From an uncultured Lachnospiraceae bacterium (GTDB lineage Bacteria > Bacillota_A > Clostridia > Lachnospirales > Lachnospiraceae), in NCBI GenBank assembly GCA_951801245.1, contig CATOMC010000004.1:1-64000 (forward strand): DNA of 64,000 nt, read 5' to 3'. Shown piece after piece: positions 6,035 to 15,620 of the stretch. Under the pieces are notes generated by a model. The model did not search any database. It was given only the letters and a program-made list of their open reading frames with translations, and had not been told where the DNA came from. The stretch's first letter is position 1. The number at the start of each line of letters is the position of its first letter. Both the position numbers and the translations under genes were made by a program.

Positions 6035-8083
6035 ATGGGCGATATTTTCCTGAAATTATTAAATATGAGCATTATTGCCGGATGGTTAATATTGGCAGTT
6101 TTATGTATCAGGCTGTTATTTAGAAAAATTCCCAAATGGGTGAATTGTCTGTTATGGGGAGTAGTAGCAATCAGGCTGATTTGTCCGTTTTCCATTGAAA
6201 GCCAGTTCAGTATATTGCCAAGTACAGAACCAATAAAATCCAGTACGGTTGTGGAAGGGGAGGTACAAAATTATATACCGTCCATAGACAGCCGCCTGAC
6301 GATTGTAAAAAATACAATAAACCCAATGCTGACAGAAACTTTTGCGTATAATGAATCAAATAGCGTGGCTCCCCTGCAGGTAGTTACATATGCTGCCGGT
6401 CTTGTTTGGTGCTGTGGTATGGTTCTGTTAATCATTTGTGCAACGGGCAGTGCTGTAAAGCTGCATAAACTTGTAAAAGAAGCGGTATGTGTCAGGGATA
6501 ATATTTACATTTGTGATGCCGTAAAATCACCATTTATTTTGGGGATTTTCAGACCAAGGGTTTATCTTTCTTCTGCACTGCGAGAGAGAGAAATGGACTA
6601 TATCCTTGCACATGAATCTGCACATCTTAAAAGGAAAGACCATTGGTGGAAAGCGCTGGGTTATTTATTGTTGTGTATCCATTGGTTTAATCCTCTTTGC
6701 TGGATGGCATATTCCCTGCTCTGCAAGGACATTGAACTGGCATGTGATGAAAAAGCAGCCAAAGATATGACATTCCATGAGAAAAAAGAGTATTCTAAAG
6801 TGTTGTTATCCTGTGCAAGACAGAGGAGCCTGATTATGGTGTGTCCGTTGGCTTTTGGGGAAGTGGGGGTAAAGGAAAGAGTGAACTCCGTGTTAAATTA
6901 TAAAAAACCGACGTTATGGATTATTATAGCAACGGTAGCAGTATTAGTAATATTGACAGTATGCTTTTTGACGAATCCCACAAAAGAATATCAGATTAGA
7001 ATTACAATACCTGCAGGAAGTACAGAGCCCGTTTGCTATTCGGATGCGGAAATCAGTCCCAAAGGTAATACGCTTACATTTTATGCCGGTGAAGGACTTG
7101 GGGATACGGAAATTACATTGTTGCCGGTAGAGGTCAGGGAAGAAAACGCTTATGACGAACCTGCCTATATTACGCCGGGAATGCCAGTGAAAATGGAAGT
7201 GGAAAAAGGTGCGTGGTTTAAAATAGGCGTGAATATACAGAATCCGACAGATGAAAGTAAGGACGTGTATGTATCTGTAAAAAATGTGGAAGTAAGGATT
7301 GCTTCTGCAAAGGAAGTTGAAGACGGCAGCCTATCCACAGAACAGACGCCGAGTGAGGAAGATGCTGCAAGCAGGAAACTTATGCTTTATGAACAGCCGG
7401 AATCCAACAAGGTATGTATAAAAGTACAGCCTTCCATGATAGGCGAGTACGCTTATTATTATTATATTCCTGCAGATAAAGATCAGGAATGGCTGTCAGC
7501 ACAAGTAGAAACGCTGGATTTGGAAGGACAGCCGTTTGACAGCCGTTGGGAAGGTCATAAAGAAAAAGGCTGGCAGATCATCTATAATGATATGGAAATC
7601 CGAGTGTTTGAAGGAGGGTACTTATATTATACTTATGCTGACGAAAAGGGAATGATGGAGTGCTTCATAGAAGCGCCTAAGTTATGTGATTATATACAGA
7701 TTATGTTGACAGAGGAAATAGGTTATCAAAATTATGATGTTTCTGATATAAAAGATATTGTATTCGCCAAGTTAGATGTTAAGTCTACTTTTACCGGCGG
7801 GCAATTTTGTAGTCAGACCATTACAGATGCAGAGACATTGCAAAAGTTTGAAGAGTGGTTTAGTAATGCGGAATATATATATGGCGGAACAGAGTGCGGA
7901 ACACAATGCGCCTGTCTGGAATTGACATTGGCAAACGGGGATGTAGTGAAGCTGTCTATGGCTACAGACAGTTGCCCGAATTTCCATATAGATGGAGTTG
8001 CCTATGATTATCGTCCGGTGTCAGACTGGGATAATAGCGAGTTTTACAAATGTTTCAATGAAATACCGTGGGAATATGAATAG
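6035..8083 (+). CDS. M56-family (BlaR1/MecR1-like) membrane sensor peptidase
   Basis: A protein of 682 residues. Several membrane helices (about residues 10-30, 35-52, 115-140) precede the zinc site HESAH at 193-197; IELACDEKAAKDM supplies the downstream acidic ligand. A further helix lies at about 290-310. The extracellular C-terminal part lacks the penicillin-binding SxxK domain of true BlaR1. It contains a beta-rich region and a final Cys-containing module (TFTGGQFCSQTITDAETL, GTECGTQCACLELTLANGDV) found in other clostridial M56 proteins. The role inferred is to sense an envelope signal and relieve BlaI repression. The ligand is unknown. Target genes other than its own operon are not visible here. 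Confidence 0.85.
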   Translation: MGDIFLKLLNMSIIAGWLILAVLCIRLLFRKIPKWVNCLLWGVVAIRLICPFSIESQFSILPSTEPIKSSTVVEGEVQNYIPSIDSRLTIVKNTINPMLTETFAYNESNSVAPLQVVTYAAGLVWCCGMVLLIICATGSAVKLHKLVKEAVCVRDNIYICDAVKSPFILGIFRPRVYLSSALREREMDYILAHESAHLKRKDHWWKALGYLLLCIHWFNPLCWMAYSLLCKDIELACDEKAAKDMTFHEKKEYSKVLLSCARQRSLIMVCPLAFGEVGVKERVNSVLNYKKPTLWIIIATVAVLVILTVCFLTNPTKEYQIRITIPAGSTEPVCYSDAEISPKGNTLTFYAGEGLGDTEITLLPVEVREENAYDEPAYITPGMPVKMEVEKGAWFKIGVNIQNPTDESKDVYVSVKNVEVRIASAKEVEDGSLSTEQTPSEEDAASRKLMLYEQPESNKVCIKVQPSMIGEYAYYYYIPADKDQEWLSAQVETLDLEGQPFDSRWEGHKEKGWQIIYNDMEIRVFEGGYLYYTYADEKGMMECFIEAPKLCDYIQIMLTEEIGYQNYDVSDIKDIVFAKLDVKSTFTGGQFCSQTITDAETLQKFEEWFSNAEYIYGGTECGTQCACLELTLANGDVVKLSMATDSCPNFHIDGVAYDYRPVSDWDNSEFYKCFNEIPWEYE

Positions 8084-8411
8084 GTTATGATGTGGGACAA
8101 TCTGTAGTGCTAAAGATAAAAACTGCAAATAAGAGATATTATTTAATATTTTTTGTTGGAAATTCAGAGGAAGATATTTTGCAAAAACTGTATTCGATAT
8201 AAGAAAAGAACAACCGAATGATTGAGCATTTGGGAGAAATATTAAACGCTTTTTGGATTAACCACATCCGTCATGAAAACCGTCAACCATCCCTTATTAT
8301 AAGCAGTCGTTTAAGAAGGTTGAAACGTGCAAGGTGCTTTCGTGTAACGAACTAAAATGAGTGGTAATAAGAGTGGATGAGGCAATTACAAATTTATTTT
8401 GGAGGTTACAG
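8084..8411. other. gene-free stretch with a possible coding fragment
   Basis: A short frame near 8092-8201 (SVVLKIKTANKRYYLIFFVG, ending QKLYSI) resembles the end of a small PH-like or transporter-associated protein but has no start. The remaining sequence up to 8411 shows no gene or recognised site. Confidence 0.25.
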
Positions 8412-8680
8412 ATGATAAGTGTAGGAATATCCGGTTGTCAGGGCAGTTTATTGGAACAGAGAGATAAATATCCAAGAGAGGCTCTTCCAGCCTGCGAAAG
8501 ATCGGATATGAAGTGATGAGATGCTTGAAAACACATAAAGAGCCAGAAGACGCAGCAGTGTATAGATTTATATTGAAGAAAGAAAAAGAAGGGAAATCAA
8601 AACGAGCAGCAAAGATAGCAGGATTAAATAAATTTCTCAGGATTTATTATGCCCGTGTAATGGAAGTATACAAAAACTAA
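8412..8680 (+). pseudogene. remnant of an IS110-family transposase
   Basis: The last 63 codons (8492-8680) read LRKIGYEVMRCLKTHKEPED, then KKEKEGKSKRAAKIAG and NKFLRIYYARVMEVYKN, the characteristic C-terminus of clostridial IS110 transposases. The sequence before it (ISVGIS, then SGQFIGTE, then ISKRGSSS) lies in mixed frames with an in-frame TAA at 8465-8467. Everything N-terminal, including the DEDD catalytic domain, is absent. It is a dead insertion-sequence fragment. Confidence 0.75.
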
Positions 8681-8764
8681 AAAGAGTTAAAACGAATAAT
8701 ACGGCAGACCGGATTTTTCACTGGTCTAATTGTCGTGGGAAAATTCATACCAAAAATTTATTTA

Positions 8765-8806
8765 AAAACCTGCTAAAAAGTATTGACTTTTGTTAGCAGG
8801 TTTTCA
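8765..8806 (+). terminator. terminator or IS-end hairpin
   Basis: AAAACCTGCTAA (8765-8776) pairs with TTAGCAGGTTTT (8793-8804). The stem ends in T residues on both strands and could terminate in both directions. Confidence 0.55.
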
Positions 8807-9006
8807 TGCAAGTCCTCTTATCCATTATCTTATGACTCTGTCTTATGTAATGACGTAATTGCAATCAAGTGATCCTGTTACGAAAGTTTTGAAGCAAATG
8901 TTTCTCAAAACGACGGTATTATATCACATTTTTATATTCGGGGGAAGAAGTGATTTATCTTTTTTTCAGCGCAGGCAGAGAAGTTCTATTTCATAACTAT
9001 TTTTCG

Positions 9007-9035
9007 TTGTGTGTTTGGGAATAGAAGTGTATAAT
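9007..9035 (+). promoter_or_regulatory. candidate promoter of the chemoreceptor operon
   Basis: TTGTGT (9007-9012) and TATAAT (9030-9035) have 17-nt spacing, about 100 nt upstream of the first chemoreceptor. No flagellar sigma-type element was recognised. Confidence 0.45.
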
Positions 9036-9139
9036 AAATACATACAAAATTACATGCGTGACAGTTACAAAGCGATGGCACGGCACAGGGGGAGCCGCGT
9101 TTGTATCTGGAACCAGGAGTACGAAAGGAACTAAGACAA

Positions 9140-11146
9140 ATGGGGGAAAAAGCACAAAAAAAGATGCGTCCTATTAAGGCAAAGTTATTGGGGACGATAC
9201 TGCCGGTAGTGGCAGTCATGGTATTGGTCATTGCATCCACTTCTTATTTGATTTCCAGGAATATCATCACGGAATATTCCAAGAATCTGTTAAGTTCGTC
9301 TATTGCAAACCAGGCGAATGAGATTGAGTCGTGGCTGGATGAGAATCTGTCTGCTTTTCAGACCGTAAAGCAGGTGATTGAGCAGACGCATCCCGACGAG
9401 GCAGCCTTACAGCGCATACTGGATAGTTTTTATCAGTTTAATGATAATTATCCGGAAGGGCTGTATGTGGCAGATGCAGACGGAAAGCTCATGAAAGCGG
9501 CGGAATCTGACAAGACAGAGAACAATCTGTTGGAATCCGTGTGGTACCGGGGCGGTATCACGAGACTGAATATGGCATTTACAGATGCATATACAGATGA
9601 GAATGGGGAAGCGCTTGTCAGTGCCTCCGGTATTTTGGATGATGGCTCTGACGTGTTGAAGGTCATTTCGGCAGATCTGTCTTTGCAGCGTATCAGTATC
9701 ATCGTAAACAGCTTTATCGAGATGGAGGATGCGCAGGCATTTCTGGTCAATTCCAAGGACGGTACGATTCTTGCTCATCGGAACAATGCCCTGATTTCCA
9801 CGAGGCTTGCGGATTCCGGCGATGCATTTATGCGGGATGTGAATGATAAAATCAGTCAGCATGATTATCAGATGATGGAAATAGATGAGGAAATGACGGC
9901 TTTTACAGAGATAGAAGGCACGGACTGGATCCTGGTTTCCTATATACCTACGGAAATCATTTATGCGGATATTAACGGTGTCAGGATCCTTATGGTGGTG
10001 ATCGGCCTGGTATCCCTTCTGCTGCTTGCTATTTTGATCGAGCGTGTTGTGCATGTAGTGATCAAGCCTGTCAAGGAGTTGACGAGAATCATTACCGCTA
10101 TGACCGATGGTGACTTTACGGTTGATGTGACATCCAGGAGCAATGACGAGATCGGTGTTATGAGCCGGAGCGTGGAGCGGTTTATCCAAGCCATGCGCAG
10201 TATGATTTTGTCCATTCATGGTGTGTCCGATAAGCTGCATGTTCAGGCGGACAACAGCAATGATGTTTCTGGCGAGATGTATGATGCGTCCAGACTGCAG
10301 GGCGAGTCAATGCAGGAGTTGAACAATACGGTAGAGCAGCTTTCCTATTCGGTGAATGAGATTGCGGATAATGCCACGACACTTGCATCCGTAGTGGCCA
10401 ATACCAGAGAAGACGGTGAGCAGGTAGACCTTAAGGTGAAAGAAACCGTAGAGGTTTCCCATCAGGGAAAAGCAGATATGCAGAACGTCGGTGTTGCGAT
10501 GGAGAGTATCAACGACTCTATGATGAAACTGCAGCGGGCGATCGACAAGGTGGGAGATGCATCCGGGGAGATCACAAAGATTACGGGTGTGATCAGCGAT
10601 ATTGCAGACGAGACCAACCTGTTATCGTTAAATGCTTCGATTGAAGCGGCCCGGGCAGGGGAAGCTGGAAGAGGATTTGCGGTAGTTGCAACAGAGATCG
10701 GCAAGCTTGCGCAGACCAGTTCCAATTCCGTACATAATATCGAAAGTCTGATTTCGGAGATCAATGTTCTCGTAAAAGACGCGGTCAGTCAGGCGGATGA
10801 CAGCGTAGGCAATATCCAGAACAGCGGAGAACTGGTGAAGGATGCGCTGAAGACATTTGACGTGATCTTTAATAATATCGAAGAAGTCAATAATCTGGTA
10901 CAGCAGATGATGGAGAAGGTAGAGCAGGTAGATAATGTGGCGATCAATGTGGCGGCCATTTCGGAGGAACAGGCCGCAAGCTCTGAGGAAATTCTGGCCA
11001 CATCGACTACGATGGTAGAGCAGGCTGACAATATTACCAGAAACAGCGAGACGGTTTCGGAGGGAGCTAAGGAGTTGACAGAGTCAGCCGTAGAGCTGGC
11101 AAATCAGGTTAATATGTTCAAGGTGGACAGGGAGGATGAGGTATGA
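9140..11146 (+). CDS. methyl-accepting chemotaxis protein with dCache sensor
   Basis: About 668 residues from [12 protein letters not shown] 9140 is preferred because AAAGGAA precedes it, although a TTG start 39 nt earlier is in frame. A membrane helix (about residues 15-35) is followed by an extracellular sensor of about 240 residues with dCache features ([34 protein letters not shown]). Then come a second helix (about 275-300), a HAMP domain and the signalling hairpin with the conserved tip [20 protein letters not shown]. It signals to CheA/CheW. Its end overlaps the start of the sugar-binding lipoprotein by 4 nt, which suggests that the lipoprotein delivers or modulates its ligand. The C-terminus has no CheR-tethering pentapeptide. 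Confidence 0.9.
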   Translation: MGEKAQKKMRPIKAKLLGTILPVVAVMVLVIASTSYLISRNIITEYSKNLLSSSIANQANEIESWLDENLSAFQTVKQVIEQTHPDEAALQRILDSFYQFNDNYPEGLYVADADGKLMKAAESDKTENNLLESVWYRGGITRLNMAFTDAYTDENGEALVSASGILDDGSDVLKVISADLSLQRISIIVNSFIEMEDAQAFLVNSKDGTILAHRNNALISTRLADSGDAFMRDVNDKISQHDYQMMEIDEEMTAFTEIEGTDWILVSYIPTEIIYADINGVRILMVVIGLVSLLLLAILIERVVHVVIKPVKELTRIITAMTDGDFTVDVTSRSNDEIGVMSRSVERFIQAMRSMILSIHGVSDKLHVQADNSNDVSGEMYDASRLQGESMQELNNTVEQLSYSVNEIADNATTLASVVANTREDGEQVDLKVKETVEVSHQGKADMQNVGVAMESINDSMMKLQRAIDKVGDASGEITKITGVISDIADETNLLSLNASIEAARAGEAGRGFAVVATEIGKLAQTSSNSVHNIESLISEINVLVKDAVSQADDSVGNIQNSGELVKDALKTFDVIFNNIEEVNNLVQQMMEKVEQVDNVAINVAAISEEQAASSEEILATSTTMVEQADNITRNSETVSEGAKELTESAVELANQVNMFKVDREDEV

Positions 11147-12123
11147 GAAAAAAGCTGGGAATTGTGTTGAGCGTAATGATGTTCGGGATGCTTTTGCTTA
11201 CCGGCTGCGGGAGTAAAAACGGCGTTTCATCCAACAAAGACGTAAAGATCCTCCTGGTCCTGAATCAAATGGACAGTTTCCGTGAGACACTTGTTGCGGC
11301 GGCAAGGGATACCGCTGAAGCGGAGGGAGTGCAGTTCGAATTTAAGGATGCGGAAGGTTCGATTGAAAATCAGGTTAATTATCTGAAAGCGGCCAGGCAG
11401 GAGGGCTACAATGTGATTCTGTGCAGCCCGGTATCCACGGAGACGGTTGTGGAGTTGAAAGCCAGTGCGGGGGACATTCCGATCGTCTTTATCAATAGCT
11501 GTCCGGATGAAAAACAGTTAAAAGAAGGAAAATATATTTATGCCGGTTCCGACGAATTTGTAGCCGGGCAGTTTCAGGCGGAATTTGTACTGAGCAAACT
11601 GGCAAGCCGTCAGGAAATCAACGTAGTTTTAATAAAAGGAGAAAGAGCTCATTCTGCGACGAACGGGAGAGCCAACGGCGTAAAGCAGACCTTAGAGAGC
11701 AGCGGAAAGAAGATCAATTATGTGTTTGAGGATTATGCGGACTGGGACCAGGAGAAGGCGAAGCATCTGTTTGAAACGTTCTTGAAAACCGGATCACCGG
11801 TGGACTGTGTGATTTGTCAAAATGATTCTATGGCAATTGGCGTGATCGAGGGTTGCAAAGAAGCAGGTATCGATCTGAGTTCGTTGCCGGTGTTGGGCGT
11901 GGATGCCACGGCCGACGGGTGTGTTGCGATCAAAGACGGAGAGATGGCATTTACCGTCTGCCAGTCCGGAACCGGTCAGGGAGAAGCGGCGGTAAAAGCG
12001 GCGATCCGGTTTGCACAGGGAGAATCTGTCGAGTCTCTGGAAGGTGTCAGTGAAGACGGGAAATATGTCTGGGTTCCTTTTGAAAAAGTAGACAGTGCCA
12101 ATGTGTCGCAGTACAGTAATTAG
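11143..12123 (+). CDS. periplasmic-binding-protein-like sugar-binding lipoprotein (RbsB type)
   Basis: A protein of 326 residues. The signal peptide ends in a lipobox LLLTGC (Cys about residue 22). The rest is a Peripla_BP_4 fold of the ribose/galactose-binding class ([68 protein letters not shown]). No ABC ATPase or permease is adjacent. The gene is embedded between two chemoreceptors with overlapping ends, so it is more likely a ligand presenter for chemotaxis than a transport component. The specific sugar cannot be read from the sequence. Confidence 0.85.
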   Translation: MRKKLGIVLSVMMFGMLLLTGCGSKNGVSSNKDVKILLVLNQMDSFRETLVAAARDTAEAEGVQFEFKDAEGSIENQVNYLKAARQEGYNVILCSPVSTETVVELKASAGDIPIVFINSCPDEKQLKEGKYIYAGSDEFVAGQFQAEFVLSKLASRQEINVVLIKGERAHSATNGRANGVKQTLESSGKKINYVFEDYADWDQEKAKHLFETFLKTGSPVDCVICQNDSMAIGVIEGCKEAGIDLSSLPVLGVDATADGCVAIKDGEMAFTVCQSGTGQGEAAVKAAIRFAQGESVESLEGVSEDGKYVWVPFEKVDSANVSQYSN

Positions 12124-14233
12124 AGATTTTTGGTATGCAGAAGGAGTACAGACGAAAAAGACTAGTATTTTCAGGCAGCTGCTGTTTCCGATGATAGCGA
12201 TTGTATGTGCGTTCGCAATATGCTTGACAGGAATCGTGGTATTTATCTTTGTGAAGTCTTATGAAGGCGAGATTTATGGAGAAAGCAAGGACAAGTCGCA
12301 GCTTGTTTCCGGCGAGATCGCCACATTTTTGAGCGGGGCATACAGCGTTACGCAGGAACTGGCGGTCAATCCCAGTATCCTGACGATGCAGACCGAGATA
12401 CAGACGCCCATTCTGGAAGATTGTGTTAAACGCAATTCCTATCTGGAACTGCTCTACATTCAGAGCACAGACGGCATGCAGACCGGACGTTCTTCCGGAG
12501 AACTTGCCGACCGCTCCACAAGGTGGTGGTTTACACAGACGATGGAGGAGCAGAAAGCGTTTGTCTCCAAATCGTATTATTCGGTGAATACCGGAATGCC
12601 CTGTGCTTCCATATTTTTCCCAATGTATCAGGAGAATTCCCTCGTGGGCATATTTGCGGTGGATTTGAAATTGGATTATCTGCAGAGTCTGATCGAGCAA
12701 TTTTCGGATTTGGAGAATGGGGAGTACTCCTTTGTCATTGACGGGGAAGGCGTTGTGGTGGAGCATCCCGACAGCACACAGATTGAGGAACTGTACAATT
12801 ACAAGCTGTTGACCAAAACAGTATCGCAAAAAGACGGGGCGGGGCAGCCGTTGACAGATGCCCAGGGCAATATTCTGACGCAGGAGCAGTCGATATCGGT
12901 TTCAGAGGATTATCAGGAAATCATTGCGGATGTTATGGCCGGAAACAGCGGAAGCGGCAAGATAAAAAACGAAGGGGAGACCTTTTTTGTAAGCTATGCA
13001 TCGATACCGCTTCAAGGAGAGTCGGATCCATGGTCCGTCATCACGCTTCACGAGGAATCGAAGGCGATGGCGCCAGTACATCGAGTGATGGCCATTGCGG
13101 CAGCAGTGGATTTGCTGGTGATTTTCGTGGCAGTGTTTGTGATTGCACTTTTGGCGCGTAAGCTGACGCAGCCCATCATTATGATCACAGAATTGATCGG
13201 GGAGGCTTCCGAGGGGGACTTCACGGTTCGGGCCGCGGAGAATAACCGTAATGAAATTGGTGTTCTTGCAACGAGCTTTAACAAAATGACAGGGAAAATA
13301 TCTGCAATCCTTACGAAAATAACAACGATTACGGGCGAGGTCGTCGAAAGTTCCGACCACTTGAAGAAGATTGAGGAAGAAATGGACGCGACCAATCAGG
13401 CGGTAAGGGAAATAGCAGATGGTACGGATACGCAGAATGAGAATGTGAGAAAAGTGGTCATGCAGGAGGAAGAACTGGGTGAGAAGTTCGGACAACTGCA
13501 GGAAAAAAGCGAACTTCTTCTGGCAGATGCGCAGAATACGATTCTTTCCGGTGAAAACGGCATGAAGGGTGTGGTGGAACTCAAGAGACAAAATGAAGCG
13601 GCATCCATGGGAATGGCCAAAGCCTATGAGAAGATCATGACATTGGAGAACCAGTCCCAGAAGATTTCGGGGATTTTAAATACCATTACGGAGATTTCCT
13701 CAGAAACGGGACTGCTTGCCTTAAATGCCTCCATTGAAGCGGCGCGTGCAGGAGAGCATGGCAGGGGATTTGCCGTTGTGGCGGAGTCTATTGGAAAACT
13801 TGCCGCCGATTCTTCGTCTGCGGCTACGAATATCGAAGCGATTATTGCAGAATTGTGCAAAGACACTTCGGAAGCAGTTGAAAATATTGAGTGGATCCGC
13901 AAAGGGATGGAGGAACAGACGCAGGTAGTGGATACGGTGCAGAGTACCTTTGCAGACTTTAATGCACTTGCGGAGAAGACGCGGGAATCCGTCAAAGATA
14001 TGGAAAAGCTGATCGAGGAAATGCATGCATGCGACAGTTCCGTGGTGACTGCGGTGGAACGCATTCGAGATATCTCCGAAAATACAGCCAGTCTGACAGA
14101 GCGGGCGGCGGTTTATCTGGAGAAGCAGTTGAATGGGATTAAAGATGTGGCCAGCCGTATTGAACACTTGTCTGACGTTTCGGAAGAAATGGAACAGGAG
14201 ATGACAAAGTTTAAGCTTTACAGCGCTGACTGA
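12095..14233 (+). CDS. methyl-accepting chemotaxis protein, second of the cluster
   Basis: A protein of up to 712 residues. A helix ([20 protein letters not shown]) precedes an extracellular dCache-like region ([46 protein letters not shown]), a second helix (about 330-350), a HAMP domain and the signalling hairpin with [20 protein letters not shown]. The best ribosome site, AAGGAG at 12141-12146, lies 5 nt before an ACG codon at 12152 that begins ACG AAA AAG. Either ACG is a weak start that replaced ATG, or GTG 12095/ATG 12101 inside the preceding gene is used. I give the longest frame. It probably shares the lipoprotein ligand with the first receptor. Confidence 0.88.
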   Translation: MPMCRSTVIRDFWYAEGVQTKKTSIFRQLLFPMIAIVCAFAICLTGIVVFIFVKSYEGEIYGESKDKSQLVSGEIATFLSGAYSVTQELAVNPSILTMQTEIQTPILEDCVKRNSYLELLYIQSTDGMQTGRSSGELADRSTRWWFTQTMEEQKAFVSKSYYSVNTGMPCASIFFPMYQENSLVGIFAVDLKLDYLQSLIEQFSDLENGEYSFVIDGEGVVVEHPDSTQIEELYNYKLLTKTVSQKDGAGQPLTDAQGNILTQEQSISVSEDYQEIIADVMAGNSGSGKIKNEGETFFVSYASIPLQGESDPWSVITLHEESKAMAPVHRVMAIAAAVDLLVIFVAVFVIALLARKLTQPIIMITELIGEASEGDFTVRAAENNRNEIGVLATSFNKMTGKISAILTKITTITGEVVESSDHLKKIEEEMDATNQAVREIADGTDTQNENVRKVVMQEEELGEKFGQLQEKSELLLADAQNTILSGENGMKGVVELKRQNEAASMGMAKAYEKIMTLENQSQKISGILNTITEISSETGLLALNASIEAARAGEHGRGFAVVAESIGKLAADSSSAATNIEAIIAELCKDTSEAVENIEWIRKGMEEQTQVVDTVQSTFADFNALAEKTRESVKDMEKLIEEMHACDSSVVTAVERIRDISENTASLTERAAVYLEKQLNGIKDVASRIEHLSDVSEEMEQEMTKFKLYSAD

Positions 14234-14248
14234 TCTGATGTGAAATAA

Positions 14249-14283
14249 AGAGGGGTTCACCTTGGTGTGGTGAACCCCTCTGT
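14249..14283. terminator. strong hairpin between convergent chemoreceptor and FlxA-like genes
   Basis: AGAGGGGTTCACC (14249-14261) pairs perfectly with GGTGAACCCCTCT (14269-14281). T-rich sequence follows on the minus strand, so it serves the FlxA-like gene best and may act in both directions. Confidence 0.7.
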
Positions 14284-14317
14284 TATGTTAAAGTAACGGG
14301 TCTGTATCGGCAATCGT

Positions 14318-15286
14318 TCAGGAAATGGCAACCTGAAATTCCGGATGCGGTGTCTGTGTCTGCTGTGATGCGTTCAAAGCACTGATGTAGGCATTAGGTT
14401 TCCCTGTATCCTGTGTCCCGTTCTTTGCAGATGCATTCTCGGATGCTGTTTTCATGGCATGATTTGCATCACCCAATATGGAAAACTGGAAAATCTGTGC
14501 CCGTTGTTCCTGCTTTTGTAGCTTTTCGAGTTGTTCCTGCTTTCGCTCCGTATCTGTGCCGCGGTATGCGTCCAGCTTGATTTCGCCCTTTAAGATAGCG
14601 ATGCCATCGTTCGTTTTGGCTATGATAGTATCCTGCCGCCCTGCCTGCTGCAAGAAAGCGTCTGCGGATACCATGGCATGCATTTCTTTGCCGGATTGGC
14701 TGGTATCTGTGACTATATCATAATCCGCGGCGGACGTCTCTTCTGCGGCGGCTTCTTCATTGGTCTCATCAGCCTGCTTGTTTTCGGCATCTATCCCGGG
14801 TTTCTTATCCTGACTGGCGGATTCCTTTAGGATGACGGTACCATCGTTTGTTTGAGTAACGACAGTTCCCGGCTTTGCTGACGACTGCTCATCCGTTGGC
14901 AGATTCCGGGGGTCTGCCGCAGCTTGCGATGTCTCATTGGCCTTTGTAGGATCTTCCGTCCGGTCTTCTGACGGATCTTCTTGTGCGGGCGAGATTTCTT
15001 CCCGCAGTCTGGCTAACATCTCTTCCCGTTTCTGTGACCGGAGCAGTTCATCCTGATGTTGTTTCAACTCTGTATTGAGACTGGAGATTTCCTTTTGAAG
15101 TTTCTTTTGCTCAGTTGCTTTTTCATTGGCAGGAAGTTCTTTCTTGGAGGATAACTTCTGCATTTTTTGTTGGGCATCTGTAATTTCCTTTTGGATGTTT
15201 TTACTTTTTTGGTCTTTACCATTTGTTGTGGTCATCTGCATGACTGACATGCTGCCAGCAGATGATGTTATGCCGCCAATTCCCAT
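14318..15286 (-). CDS. FlxA-like family protein
   Basis: A protein of 322 residues. The Ser/Met-rich N-terminus (GGITSSAGSMSVMQM) is followed by a long coiled coil (KNIQKEITDAQQKMQKLSSK, EQKKLQKEISSLNTELKQHQ), matching the FlxA-like family seen in motile Firmicutes. The remainder is low-complexity, rich in Ala, Glu, Gln and Thr, with a twice-used TNDGTVILK/TNDGIAILK motif. There is no signal peptide. AAGGAGAT precedes the start. FlxA in E. coli belongs to the flagellar regulon, but its function is unknown. The chemoreceptors across the terminator fit a motility context. Confidence 0.6.
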   Translation of the reverse strand: MGIGGITSSAGSMSVMQMTTTNGKDQKSKNIQKEITDAQQKMQKLSSKKELPANEKATEQKKLQKEISSLNTELKQHQDELLRSQKREEMLARLREEISPAQEDPSEDRTEDPTKANETSQAAADPRNLPTDEQSSAKPGTVVTQTNDGTVILKESASQDKKPGIDAENKQADETNEEAAAEETSAADYDIVTDTSQSGKEMHAMVSADAFLQQAGRQDTIIAKTNDGIAILKGEIKLDAYRGTDTERKQEQLEKLQKQEQRAQIFQFSILGDANHAMKTASENASAKNGTQDTGKPNAYISALNASQQTQTPHPEFQVAIS

Positions 15287-15620
15287 AGAAGCATCTCCTT
15301 TCCACAGCGATATGTATGATTTCAGATTGGATATCGTTTCGTGACTTTGATTGTATAGTTATAGTTTACTATTATTTGTGGGTAGTACGCAAGAGTATTT
15401 TGTTAGTTTTTATGTTTGCCAGGGGTTACTTTTATACGTTAGTCGTTGGGTAATGACTGAACGGATGGCGTGTGTGTTGGGGAGGGTAATTTATAAAGAA
15501 ATAATAAAGAATCATTAAGAATGAATGTATGCGCTTGACAAGTATAGTTCGGGCATGATTGATTATTAGGAAGGGAAATATTGGCGGCAGGGTACATAGC
15601 AGCAGGAAGGAAGATGTATT

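Noticed and set aside
8412..8514. Short frame with a GGAGGT ribosome site starting MISVGISGCQGSL
   Set aside because: Its sequence is better explained as a frame-damaged piece of the IS110 transposase than as a gene of its own.
9407..10240. Minus-strand open frame of 277 codons inside the first chemoreceptor
   Set aside because: His/Ile-rich composition typical of a reverse shadow of a chemoreceptor gene; no start signal.
12523..12741. Plus-strand alternative frame inside the second chemoreceptor
   Set aside because: It is entirely inside a better supported frame and has no ribosome site.
13721..14260. Minus-strand open frame inside the second chemoreceptor
   Set aside because: Shadow of a supported coding region, and it crosses the terminator.
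15287..15420. Possible flagellar sigma-factor promoter before the FlxA-like gene
   Set aside because: A CGATAT string is present, but no TAAA box lies at the required 14-16 nt spacing.
15421..15446. TTACTTTTATACGTTAG string resembling TTACTTTTACACGTTAG near 26320
   Set aside because: The match is short, has no symmetry and lies in AT-rich spacers; it could be chance.
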